Origin: an uncultured Anaerolineae bacterium
GTDB lineage: Bacteria; Chloroflexota; Anaerolineae; Aggregatilineales; Phototrophicaceae
Assembly: GCA_934216615.1 (NCBI GenBank)
Contig: CAKQCB010000004.1
Span: forward strand, 496,001 to 560,000
Reading direction: 5' to 3'
DNA length: 64,000 nt
Shown: positions 34,290 to 42,519 of the stretch, in pieces
Layout: the number at the start of each line of letters is the position of its first letter
How positions within the stretch are numbered: position 1 is the stretch's first letter
Position numbers and translations under genes: made by a program
The notes under the pieces: generated by a model
Told to the model about the DNA's origin: nothing
The model's input: only the letters and a program-made list of their open reading frames with translations
Database searches by the model: none

Positions 34290-36231
34290 ACCCGATGGGT
34301 GTCGGCGTCGGGGTCATTTCAAACGGGCTGATGCTGGTTGGGACTTGCGTAGGTTCGCTAAACAACTCATTGATGATCTGCCCCGCCAACCACATATCTG
34401 GCAGAAGCACCGCCTGACCTTCGCGCGAAACAGACTGCATCATCGATTGATTGAATGTGCCTGTGCGAATACTATCAGGCGAAATTTCAAAGAGGATGCC
34501 CCCCAAACTGAAGATTTGATCCAATGTGAGGCCGGTAGTATAGGCGTCGGAAAGCTCAGTCCACAAGGCAGGCGATTGGATGATCAAATTGCCGATACCT
34601 TCGAGCGAGGTGAGTTCTTCTTGGAGCGCCAATAACACTTCTTGCTGGCGCTGTATACGGTCAAAGTCACTGCCAGCGGTGGCACGAGTACGGCTGTATT
34701 GCAGAAGGCGTTCCGCATCTAAGATTTGGCATCCTGCCGAAAAATAAACGGGGGCATATCCATAATAATCATTGGGATAATTACGGTCATTGATGGCTTG
34801 CGATGGGCAGACTTCAACACCGTTTGGTGCCAGCAGTTCGACAATGGATGTGAACGCGTCAAAGTTCACCAGCACATAGTTATCAATCGAGATGCCAAAA
34901 TTTTCTTCAATCGTTCGGGCTAACAGCGCTGGCCCCCCGCCCGGGTAGGCATAAGATTCGCCTAAGACATTCGCGGTGTTGATCCGTCCCTGCGAGAAGC
35001 CGGGGATGCTCACCCATGTATCGCGCGGGATGGAGAGAAGGGCCATGCTTTTTGCCACCGGATCAAAATGCAAGACGATGATCGTATCTGTACGGAAATA
35101 ACCCCCTTCGTGATAGCGCTGGTCGATGCCCAATAACAAGAGGTTGACCGCGTTGGTGTGCCCCCAAATATCCAACCAACGAGAGAGTGATGCTTCCATT
35201 GGCACAGGCGTGGGGGTAAAGGTTGGTGTTACGGTCAATAGATACGTGGCAGGTGCTGGAATCCGAATAATATCGCCTTGAGTCACGTTAAAAATGTCGA
35301 TATTGGGGTTCATATCGATGAGCTGTTGTAAATCTTCTACGCTCAATTCAAACCGTCGCAAGATTGAAGACAGGCTATCACCTGCTTGGACGGTGTACAC
35401 GGTAATCTCTGCATCAGTTCCTACGGACTCTGGAAAGGTAGAGAGTGTAGGTGTGGCATCCAAAGAACCTGACGAAAACCCAACAGGCGTCGGCGTCGCT
35501 GTGAAGGAGGTATTGGGCACGCTGGTGAAAGGTAATGGGGTCGCGGTACTGACGCCGGGCATTTCCACCGTTGGCGGTAATGGCCTGGTGTTGATTTCGG
35601 TCACGGGTAGGTAGAGGATCATCCCAACTTGTAACGGCGCATAAATATTGATCGTTGGGTTCGCGGTTTGGACGGCGGGCAGATCAGAGATGTCCAGCCC
35701 CCATAGCACTAAAATCTGCGCGAGAGTTTCCCCTGCGCGGACTTCATGCTCCACAAGCGTACCACTTAAGGCGGTTGCTGTGCCCGCAAACTGCGTCGAT
35801 AACGTGTCCAGCGGGTTGGCGCTGGGCGTGGTGGTGATGAACAAACTCAGGCTGTTCAGAAGCTGGTTTTGAGGCCCGCGCGGACGCATCAACAGGGTAG
35901 CGCCCAAAAGAGTGACTAAGAAAACGGCTACGCCAAGCACACGTGTGGTTGAAAACCGTGTTTTTTGTGGATGTTTTAAACTACCAATCATAAAAGGTCT
36001 CCTTTTTGCAGGAACAGCGGAAGTCAATGTTTTCTCCTGCGTTGGCTGCGCATTTGCCAATGCAGATTCCCATACCCGTGCGCGTCGTGTATGGTCAGAG
36101 GAAGTTTTGCCAGAAGCGACTAAGGCCCGTATGAAGGATGCGGTTTGTTCGTCCATCTGTGATGGCGGTGGAGCGTCGGCATCCTGATGCAGTAGATCAA
36201 TATATTGTTCGATTAGATTTGAGGGTTTCAT
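34288..36231 (-). CDS. LytR-CpsA-Psr (LCP) protein with two LysM domains and an anti-sigma-like N-terminus
   Basis: 647 residues. The cytoplasmic N-terminus (1-95) is helical and charged, with the span at about 96-116. LysM1 lies at about 160-209 (HEVRAGETLAQILVLWG) and LysM2 at 278-325 (YTVQAGDSLSSILRRF). The LCP domain spans about 361-535 with the usual residues: RTDTI, LLSIPRDTWV, GRIN, YSRTR and DFDRIQRQQ. LCP enzymes attach polyprenyl-linked glycans or teichoic polymers to peptidoglycan. The ATG overlaps the stop of the ECF sigma gene (ATGA). That coupling plus the soluble N-terminal domain suggests it also restrains the sigma factor. Confidence 0.88.
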   Translation of the reverse strand: MKPSNLIEQYIDLLHQDADAPPPSQMDEQTASFIRALVASGKTSSDHTRRARVWESALANAQPTQEKTLTSAVPAKRRPFMIGSLKHPQKTRFSTTRVLGVAVFLVTLLGATLLMRPRGPQNQLLNSLSLFITTTPSANPLDTLSTQFAGTATALSGTLVEHEVRAGETLAQILVLWGLDISDLPAVQTANPTINIYAPLQVGMILYLPVTEINTRPLPPTVEMPGVSTATPLPFTSVPNTSFTATPTPVGFSSGSLDATPTLSTFPESVGTDAEITVYTVQAGDSLSSILRRFELSVEDLQQLIDMNPNIDIFNVTQGDIIRIPAPATYLLTVTPTFTPTPVPMEASLSRWLDIWGHTNAVNLLLLGIDQRYHEGGYFRTDTIIVLHFDPVAKSMALLSIPRDTWVSIPGFSQGRINTANVLGESYAYPGGGPALLARTIEENFGISIDNYVLVNFDAFTSIVELLAPNGVEVCPSQAINDRNYPNDYYGYAPVYFSAGCQILDAERLLQYSRTRATAGSDFDRIQRQQEVLLALQEELTSLEGIGNLIIQSPALWTELSDAYTTGLTLDQIFSLGGILFEISPDSIRTGTFNQSMMQSVSREGQAVLLPDMWLAGQIINELFSEPTQVPTSISPFEMTPTPTPIG

Positions 36232-36896
36232 GACCCAAACTCCTGTTCAAAACGAACGCGAAGCTGTTTGATCAAGCGGTTGAGTTCCATCCTCACCGCG
36301 CCTGCCCGTTTCCCCACCACTTGCCCAATTTCTTCAGAGGTGAGTTCGCCAGAAATGCGCATCCAAATCAGGTTTTGTTGGCTGTCGGATAATTCACGAA
36401 TCCAGTGCATCAGTTTTTCTTGTGCTTCTTCTTTTATAAGGGTGTTGAGCGTTTCGTCTGCGACGTGTAACTGTGTTGATCCCTGATCCATCGCAACATC
36501 CAGCGATACATTGTGTTTGCGGTCACGGTAGTAATTCACAACCGCATGATGGGCAATTTGAAACAGCCAAGCGCGGACAGACCCGTTTCTAAATTGATCG
36601 AGACTGCGTAATGCACGGGTAAAAATAAGGCTGGCGAGGTCTTCTGCGTCAGCGTGAGGGTTGGGCGCGCTGTACACACGACGCAAACAATACGCATAGA
36701 TACGGTCAAAATACAATTCGTATATCTGCGCGAATTGAGCAGGGTCGGTCACCGCCGCTTGCATCACCCGATGTTCGTCGAGCGGTAAAATGGGTGATGG
36801 TGCAGGTCTTCCAAAAATATCCCCCCATGAGTCCTGATACAAGGCAGGCAGAGGGTCTTCATCATTGGAAGGCTTACGAAGAGAAAATACGCCCAT
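36228..36896 (-). CDS. ECF-type sigma-70 factor
   Basis: 222 residues. Region 2 lies at about 58-130 (YELYFDRIYAYCLRR, DAEDLASLIFTRAL, GSVRAWLFQIAHHAVVNYYRD) and region 4 at about 160-220 (ELSDSQQNLIWMRISGELTSEEIGQVVGKRAGAVRMELNRLIKQL). Regions 1.1 and 3 are absent, as in extracytoplasmic-function sigma factors. The N-terminal ~50 residues are an extension. Four-base overlap with the LCP gene makes a two-gene unit. A long inverted repeat lies in its upstream region. Confidence 0.93.
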   Translation of the reverse strand: MGVFSLRKPSNDEDPLPALYQDSWGDIFGRPAPSPILPLDEHRVMQAAVTDPAQFAQIYELYFDRIYAYCLRRVYSAPNPHADAEDLASLIFTRALRSLDQFRNGSVRAWLFQIAHHAVVNYYRDRKHNVSLDVAMDQGSTQLHVADETLNTLIKEEAQEKLMHWIRELSDSQQNLIWMRISGELTSEEIGQVVGKRAGAVRMELNRLIKQLRVRFEQEFGS

Positions 36897-36952
36897 ACAT
36901 CCTCATCTATGTCACAGAAGGTTACACTTCTCTACTCTTATAGACACGGACT

Positions 36953-36994
36953 TTTCATTTCTGTCACAAAGTTCAGTGTAGGTCAGAAATGAAA
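36953..36994 (-). promoter_or_regulatory. 11-bp inverted repeat in the promoter region of the sigma/LCP operon
   Basis: TTTCATTTCTG (36953-36963) and CAGAAATGAAA (36984-36994) are a perfect inverted pair with a 20-base spacer. The spacer, read on the minus strand, contains GAACTT, which resembles ECF-type -35 elements. It lies 57-98 bases before the sigma ATG, a fitting place for an operator or an autoregulated promoter. Confidence 0.5.
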
Positions 36995-37041
36995 CAGCGC
37001 AACTGACGGTTCGCTGGCGCTCTCTCTACGGGGCGGGAATT

Positions 37042-37075
37042 AAAAACGTCCCTCACCTTTGTGAGAGACGTTTTT
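37042..37075. terminator. Terminator after the solute-binding protein gene
   Basis: AAAAACGTC (37042-37050) pairs with GACGTTTTT (37067-37075), with further partial pairing inside. T-runs in both directions. It ends the minus-strand gene at 37100. Confidence 0.85.
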
Positions 37076-37099
37076 GTGAACTATATAACGTGTGTTTTT

Positions 37100-38404
37100 T
37101 TATTCTGCGGAAACCAAATATTCAGAAACTTGTTCGCAGAAAGCGGCGGTTGCATCTTCCACAGGCACGCCGAGATCAAAGATGTTGACTTCTAATTCCG
37201 TGATTGCGTCGCCGATTTCACCGAAGATAGTGACACCCTGAGAATCTTGGATGGCGTCAACAAACGTTTGGATGTTCACGTCGGTTTCACCGAATGAGGC
37301 GAGCCATTCATCAGATAAGCCCGGGTTTGCGGGGGCAACCCCACCAGCTTCAGCGAAGTAGGCTTGGCCTGCATCGCTGCCCAAGAACAGGATCAAGTTG
37401 GCGGCTAAGTCGGGATTGCTGGAGAAGTTTGAAGCGGCATAACCAACCGAGTGCAGGATAGAACGTGAGCGTTCAGTTTCGGGGTGACGAGGCAGTTGCA
37501 CGACATCCCAGTTGAAGGTTGCGCTTTCAGCGGCGCTGGGCAGTTTCCAAGAACCCCCGGCCACCATCGCGGTACGACCTGCTAACCAGAAGTTGAACAT
37601 ATCATCGCCGCCGGAACCCCCCAACGCGCTGATGGTGGGCATGACGTTTTCATCTACCAAACCACGCAAGAAGTTCAGCGCTTCGAGGCTGCCTTCATCG
37701 GTGGCGGTGCAAGCGGTACGACCGGTTGCCACTAAGGGGTCTGTGCCTGTCGCGGCGATCCAGTTAGGATAGCCTGTTTGGAATTGACCGTACACAGTCG
37801 CGCCATAAACATCAGCTTCGGCATCGGTCAAGGCGCGGGCGGCTTCAGCGAAATCATCCCATGTCCATTCGTTGGTTGGGTATTCTAAGCCAGCGGCATC
37901 AAACATATCTTTGTTGTAGTAAATGGCGATGGTGTCCCAGTTGACGGGCACAGCGTAGAGATCATCTTCTTCACCCCAACGGTAGGGATCGATCATCCCT
38001 GAACCCCAAACATTGGCATCGTCAACGCCCGCGTCATCTAAGTAGGGTTGTAAGTCGAGAACGGCATCATTTTCAGCATAAAATTGGAAGCGGTCTTGCG
38101 AGATATTGAAGATATCCGGTAAATCACCCGCGGCGGCGTTGGTTTGAAGTTGTGTCCAATATTCATTCCAAGGGGTAACGACAAGATCAACTTCTGCGCC
38201 TTGGCAGTAATCAGCTTGCCATTCTTCGATTGCAGCGCCAATAGCTTCTGCCCAAAGCTCATCCCAAACCCACATAGTTAAGGTGCCGGGTTCGGCACAA
38301 GCGGGTGCGGTGATAGCAGGTTCATCTTGCGCTTGCGCGCCGATTACCCCGCCGGAAATCAACAATGTGCTTAATAATAGGAGGGACTTTTTATTCTGAA
38401 ACAT
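37100..38404 (-). CDS. ABC transporter solute-binding protein, carbohydrate type
   Basis: 434 residues with a signal peptide (LLLLSTLLISGGVIGAQAQ). It has the family 1 sugar-binding protein layout: LTMWVWDELWAEAIGAAIEEWQ near the start, GDLPDIFNISQDRFQFYAENDAVLDL, TIAIYYNKDMFDAAGLEYP, and DMFNFWLAGRTAMVAGGSW. It binds an oligosaccharide-like solute outside the membrane. GAGGAG precedes the ATG. No permease or ATPase gene is next to it, which is unusual; they must lie elsewhere. Confidence 0.9.
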   Translation of the reverse strand: MFQNKKSLLLLSTLLISGGVIGAQAQDEPAITAPACAEPGTLTMWVWDELWAEAIGAAIEEWQADYCQGAEVDLVVTPWNEYWTQLQTNAAAGDLPDIFNISQDRFQFYAENDAVLDLQPYLDDAGVDDANVWGSGMIDPYRWGEEDDLYAVPVNWDTIAIYYNKDMFDAAGLEYPTNEWTWDDFAEAARALTDAEADVYGATVYGQFQTGYPNWIAATGTDPLVATGRTACTATDEGSLEALNFLRGLVDENVMPTISALGGSGGDDMFNFWLAGRTAMVAGGSWKLPSAAESATFNWDVVQLPRHPETERSRSILHSVGYAASNFSSNPDLAANLILFLGSDAGQAYFAEAGGVAPANPGLSDEWLASFGETDVNIQTFVDAIQDSQGVTIFGEIGDAITELEVNIFDLGVPVEDATAAFCEQVSEYLVSAE

Positions 38405-38579
38405 TATCTAACTCCTCAGTAAATAAGATCACTAACGAATTCAAAAAAATGCTCACGATATTAACTATACTGGTATTTCAAGGAAAAGACAGTGCTTTAT
38501 AATGATTCTATTAGGGAAAAAATAATCTATTTTCGCCTCAATCACTCGGGGGATCAGATGAGCGTTTAGACGCTAGGCT

Positions 38580-38609
38580 TTGAATAATTTAGAACTTTTC
38601 GCATATAAT
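38580..38609 (+). promoter_or_regulatory. Promoter of the deazaflavin-type nitroreductase gene
   Basis: TTGAAT (38580-38585) and TATAAT (38604-38609) with an 18-base spacer form a good sigma-70 promoter about 75 bases before the ATG at 38684. Confidence 0.65.
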
Positions 38610-38683
38610 GGGCGTAATAAAAATAGAAATCATTTTGTCTGTTCGTCTTTTTGAATACTCATTTTTACGTCAGCGCTCACATT

Positions 38684-39313
38684 ATGACCACAGAAATTTC
38701 TACGCCTACCACGCCTGAAAAAACATCCACATCGCATCTTTTCCCATACCCGAACCAGATCGGGCGCTTTCTTCTGCGGTCGCCGTTGTTCTTTTATCGC
38801 TTAGGATTAGGCGACTTGCTGAACGTCTTCCACTTGATGGTGCTCACCACACGCGGACACCGTTCAGGGATGACACGACACACGCCGATTGATTACCGTC
38901 AGCATGGAAGTAAAGTCTACTTGCTGTCTGCATGGGGGGAACGGCCGACATGGTTTAGGAATATCCAAGCAGACCCGAACGTGAAAGTTCAGCAGGGGCG
39001 GAAAGTCTACGCTGCGAGAGCGCGTATCGTCGATAACCCGGGCGAGGCTTTACGGGTGCTTCATCTGTTCCGCCGTACTTCGCCAATTGTCTACGATATG
39101 CTCTTGGCAAAGATGAGCGCCAGCCAACGCATTGACGCTAATTCGATGCCCGAAATCTCCAAAAAATTCACGCTGATACGGCTTGACCCTCAGCCCGATA
39201 ATCACCGTTTGACCGAACTGAAGCCGAACCTTTTATGGGTGTGGGGCGTGGTTGGTGGTGTGGGGATGCTCATACTCACCGCGTTGATAGTGATTCGCCG
39301 TCGCAAGCAGTAA
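38684..39313 (+). CDS. Deazaflavin-dependent nitroreductase (DDN/DUF385) family protein with membrane tail
   Basis: 209 residues from ATG 38684; an in-frame upstream ATG exists but follows no ribosome site. The core (about 25-165) has MVLTTRGHRSGMTRHTPIDYRQHGSKVYLLSAWGERPTWFRNIQADPNVKVQQGRKVYAARARIV at residues 52-116, the DDN-family pattern. Such proteins bind F420 or a related flavin and reduce quinones or nitro groups. A C-terminal span with RRRKQ (about 183-209) anchors it to the inner membrane, an addition not in the usual short members. Whether this organism makes F420 is not visible. Confidence 0.8.
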   Translation: MTTEISTPTTPEKTSTSHLFPYPNQIGRFLLRSPLFFYRLGLGDLLNVFHLMVLTTRGHRSGMTRHTPIDYRQHGSKVYLLSAWGERPTWFRNIQADPNVKVQQGRKVYAARARIVDNPGEALRVLHLFRRTSPIVYDMLLAKMSASQRIDANSMPEISKKFTLIRLDPQPDNHRLTELKPNLLWVWGVVGGVGMLILTALIVIRRRKQ

Positions 39314-39328
39314 CCCACCATAGATACA

Positions 39329-39799
39329 CTACGAATTGAGCAGTTTCGGCATGAGCGCTTCCATCAATTCGGCAGTTTCGTCGATGGATTGGAAGTCGTC
39401 GGCGTATGAGATGATGTTCAGTTGCGGATCGTAACTCCAGAATTTCGCTTCATCATATAAATAGCGGATGTACGTGTACACAATCCGCAATACAATTTGT
39501 GCCAGCATGCTTCCCATATATGGAAATGTCAAAATGACCCCGCGCTCATGCAAATTCAAGATGATGCCTAATTCTTGCATGGGATAGTGCATGTGAATGA
39601 CGCCGTCTTCCCCCTGTTCAGGGATGAGGTTCGGGTCGAGTTTTAACAAGAGTAATGCCAACACGCGCGGTTTGAGCTTGCGCACAGGCCAGTAAAGTTC
39701 GGGTTGATGAAAGTCGTTCCCATGTTCGTAAAGCCACTCGATCATTTTCGGGGTTAAGCGTCCCGCTTTAGGAACATATAAATGAATTGCGTAATTCAT
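39329..39799 (-). CDS. Protein of unknown function (156 residues)
   Basis: Single-domain soluble protein: MNYAIHLYVPKAGRLTPKMIEWLYEHGNDFHQPELYWPVRKLKPRVLALLLLKLDPNLIP forms residues 1-60, followed by beta strands (VIHMHYPMQELGIILNLHERGVILTFPYMG) and a Tyr-rich helix (VLRIVYTYIRYLYDEAKFW). It looks like an alpha/beta fold with no catalytic motif I can name. It is convergent with the DDN-type gene 15 bases away and on the same strand as the site-2 protease upstream. Confidence 0.7.
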   Translation of the reverse strand: MNYAIHLYVPKAGRLTPKMIEWLYEHGNDFHQPELYWPVRKLKPRVLALLLLKLDPNLIPEQGEDGVIHMHYPMQELGIILNLHERGVILTFPYMGSMLAQIVLRIVYTYIRYLYDEAKFWSYDPQLNIISYADDFQSIDETAELMEALMPKLLNS

Positions 39800-39924
39800 A
39801 GGCCTACTTCATGTACTGCATGACGATGTGTGTCTAAATCATGCCATAGATTCGTTGAATACCAAGATTTGTCAGCAGGTTATTACGATCTGCCCTGCGT
39901 AGCGTGCTAGAAACGCACGCCCGT

Positions 39925-41244
39925 TTATTGTCTGCGCGTTGTCCATAAAGTGATGAGGCCAACCGCCAGCGGAAAGAGCGCGGCCGCGCTACGTTCGAGC
40001 GTCTGCCCACCATCATCCACGACGGTGAAAGGGACAGGCACAAACGTGATGCAGAAAATAAACAGGGCAAATAACCCCACCCAACGACGGCGCGAATCTA
40101 AACGGGTGATCGTATCCAATGGCATGGCGTATAAGCGCCCGAACAAGACCAGCAAAATCAACCAAAACAGCCACATATCGCTGGCGAACAGCACCAGTAG
40201 AAAGACCCCGCCGATCAGCGGATAATATAATTTTTGAGCGCGTTCGCCGATCAGCGCATACAAAATGTGACCGCCGTCGAGCTGTCCAATCGGGATCAAA
40301 TTTAAGGCGGTGACTAGAAGCCCTGTCCATCCTGCCCATGCCAGTTGATTGACATAAACATCCATTTCGCCATTGGGCAAAAACTGCCCGAACACAAGGA
40401 TTTTAGACAGCGCGTACAAGATCGAATTGCCTTCAACCTGCCCGCCGACAGAGATCGGCCCTGTTTGCGAGGTCGCAAGGCCGATGAGCAAGATCGGAAT
40501 ACAGAACACCAAGCCCGCCAATGGCCCTGCCACGCCGATATCTAACAATACTTTACGGTTGCGCATCGGTTCGCGGATTTGAATGAACGCGCCAAATGTG
40601 CCTAACAAGCTGATCAAGGGCGCCGGGATGAAATACGGCAACGTCACCGCGATTTTGTGATACCGTGCCGCGAAATAGTGACCTAACTCATGCGCCCCTA
40701 AAATCAATAAAATGCTGATGGCATAGGGCGCACCGCGCCATAATTCCCCCCAAAAGTTACTGAGCAACGGCTCGAGCAGTTCAGGTTGGTTATGGATTAA
40801 TTCGTTCAGCGCGATTTGGGTACCGACAATCAGCACACTGACGAGCGTCGCGAGAAACAAGAGCAGGTTGGGCACCCATGATCGCGGTTGAGGGTCTACC
40901 CGTCCATTCAAAATAAAAATGAAATGTTTGCCATTCAGTTCTCGAAACACCGCAAAATGTTGAATCCCCTTGAGCGCGTCATCGAGTTTTGCGTAGGCAG
41001 TTTCAGAGTCGATTAACAGTTGGCCTTCATAGCCCACCACCACGCGGATATTATTGCCCAATAACACCATCAGGTTGGTTTGAACGTGGGTATCATCGCC
41101 CGCAATTTCGCGCTCAATGAGCAGGATTTCCATCACCTGCTTCTGAATCTCGTCGCGGTGTTCGTGTTCAGGATCAGGGCGCGGTAAAAGGGTGATGCGG
41201 TTTATCGGACGGCTGTCCGTTGAGGTGGCGGTTTCGTAAATCAT
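39925..41244 (-). CDS. Site-2 protease, M50 family zinc metalloprotease
   Basis: 439 residues from the ATG at 41244. The frame is open further upstream, but that part reads through a dispersed repeat and is rejected. A soluble N-terminal domain (about 1-120) precedes about seven spans. HELGH (185-189) binds zinc, GPLAG (240-244) is the characteristic turn, and NLIPIGQLDGGH (316-326) supplies the third ligand Asp. The layout with a long N-terminal domain resembles EGY1/plant-chloroplast and cyanobacterial S2P homologues. It cleaves membrane-bound proteins, often anti-sigma factors; a link to the sigma/LCP pair 3 kb away is only conceivable. Confidence 0.9.
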   Translation of the reverse strand: MIYETATSTDSRPINRITLLPRPDPEHEHRDEIQKQVMEILLIEREIAGDDTHVQTNLMVLLGNNIRVVVGYEGQLLIDSETAYAKLDDALKGIQHFAVFRELNGKHFIFILNGRVDPQPRSWVPNLLLFLATLVSVLIVGTQIALNELIHNQPELLEPLLSNFWGELWRGAPYAISILLILGAHELGHYFAARYHKIAVTLPYFIPAPLISLLGTFGAFIQIREPMRNRKVLLDIGVAGPLAGLVFCIPILLIGLATSQTGPISVGGQVEGNSILYALSKILVFGQFLPNGEMDVYVNQLAWAGWTGLLVTALNLIPIGQLDGGHILYALIGERAQKLYYPLIGGVFLLVLFASDMWLFWLILLVLFGRLYAMPLDTITRLDSRRRWVGLFALFIFCITFVPVPFTVVDDGGQTLERSAAALFPLAVGLITLWTTRRQ

Positions 41245-41361
41245 GCAATACCTGCTCAAGGGTCGGTTTTCTTGCGGGATGCGTTTTAAGAAGGTGCGAT
41301 CCCGTAGTGGATTGTACACCGATTTGGCAAGTCCATGCACCTGACGTGTTGGGCTGATGCG

Positions 41362-41485
41362 CATTTTGAGATAGGTTATATGTTGTGGGCAAGTCGGTGA
41401 CTTGCCCCTACAAAGTCCTGATTTGTAACGTGATTCTTTCTCGCCCTCTCCCCACGGAGAGAGCACGACCCCGTCGGGGTGAGGT
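41362..41485. repeat. Truncated copy of the dispersed ACCTCACC/GGTGAGGT element
   Basis: From CATTTTGAG at 41362 to GGTGAGGT at 41485 this matches the right two thirds of the complete copies at 58.6-59.0 kb, including CCTGATTTGTAACGTGATTC and a GGGCAAG..CTTGCCC hairpin. It ends three bases before the stop codon of the lipoprotein gene at 41489. Confidence 0.85.
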
Positions 41486-41488
41486 GCT

Positions 41489-42508
41489 CTACGGCGGGGT
41501 GATGATCTGCCAGATTTCGCCCTGAGGAAGCAGTTGCAAAACGATGCCATCTGCCCCGCTGAGATACACCGTCACGTCTCCATTCGGCGCGGTGGAGGTT
41601 TGCACAAATCCCGCATAGATCGATTCGGGGTCTGTGCCTAGGCCGAGACGGTTACGTGTGGAATCGTTCCCACGCCAGATCGCGCCTAATTGACGGGTCG
41701 GCTGGTAAAAGCCCGGCGGGGGCACAAAAGACAATTCAGATTCGGGGTCGAGCGCGGGGTTAAACCGATTCTCGAAGGAGACCCATGCGGGGGCGATCCC
41801 ATCGTTAAACAGACTGTAAATGGTGTTGGCGGTCGCAACATAGACCATGCGCCCCCGCTCAAATTCTTGTTCGGTCAACTGTGCTTCTTGAGCAGGCCCT
41901 GTAGGACAGGCATCCGGCGCGGGCTGGAAGAACCACACGTCCGGACAAGCCAATGAAACCGAAAGGGATTGCGTGATTTCTTGACTGCCGTTGCCGATGA
42001 CCAAAATAAAATCGACGCTACCGCGATCCGCCCTACGGGTAGAAACGCTTAAATTGCCGTCTGGCCCCACATTCCATACCTGATTGCGCACGCCGTTTTC
42101 AATGCGGTAGATGACGGCGCTCGTCGTTCCGCGCGTAGACCAGTACAAAGTCACACTGTCCCCGGGCGCGATAGCTGAGGGGGAATTGGTGAAAAATTCA
42201 ATGCGCGGCGCATTCGGATTGGGCGGTGGCGTATTGGTCATCACTTGTGCGATGATGGTGGTCGTCGGGCCGAATAAAGGCGTAGGGGATGGCCCCCCTG
42301 TCGCCATGAAGATTTCCGTCGGGGCGCGGTCTGTTGGGGTGACATCACGCGCGGGGGTGCGGGTAGGCGCGGCGGTTGATGTCGTCGTTTCGGTGGGGCG
42401 CGTGGTAGGGACGACGGGCAGTGCCGACGCACCACAACCGACTGCGCTCAAAGAAAACAGCAGAATAGCAATCACCAACGGCCATTTAGAAGATGTCATC
42501 ACGCTCAT
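41489..42508 (-). CDS. Lipoprotein with Ig-like domain
   Basis: 339 residues from the ATG at 42508 (42499 is an alternative). Lipobox SAVGC, with Cys at about residue 25. A Thr/Pro-rich linker follows, then an Ig-like beta domain (about 105-190: IEFFTNSPSAIAPGDSVTLYWSTRGTTSAVIYRI, ending in VSLACP). The C-terminal region contains ERGRMVYVATANTIYSLFNDG and PTRQLGAIWRG and also occurs in other Chloroflexi surface lipoproteins as far as I recall. It is probably anchored on the outer face of the membrane. The next gene upstream on the strand encodes a secreted SH3b protein. Confidence 0.75.
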   Translation of the reverse strand: MSVMTSSKWPLVIAILLFSLSAVGCGASALPVVPTTRPTETTTSTAAPTRTPARDVTPTDRAPTEIFMATGGPSPTPLFGPTTTIIAQVMTNTPPPNPNAPRIEFFTNSPSAIAPGDSVTLYWSTRGTTSAVIYRIENGVRNQVWNVGPDGNLSVSTRRADRGSVDFILVIGNGSQEITQSLSVSLACPDVWFFQPAPDACPTGPAQEAQLTEQEFERGRMVYVATANTIYSLFNDGIAPAWVSFENRFNPALDPESELSFVPPPGFYQPTRQLGAIWRGNDSTRNRLGLGTDPESIYAGFVQTSTAPNGDVTVYLSGADGIVLQLLPQGEIWQIITPP

Positions 42509-42519
42509 AGAGTGAATAA

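Noticed and set aside
39925..41550. Long site-2 protease frame starting at 41550
   Set aside because: The extra N-terminal 102 residues read through a dispersed repeat and have no ribosome site; the ATG at 41244 begins the conserved protein.
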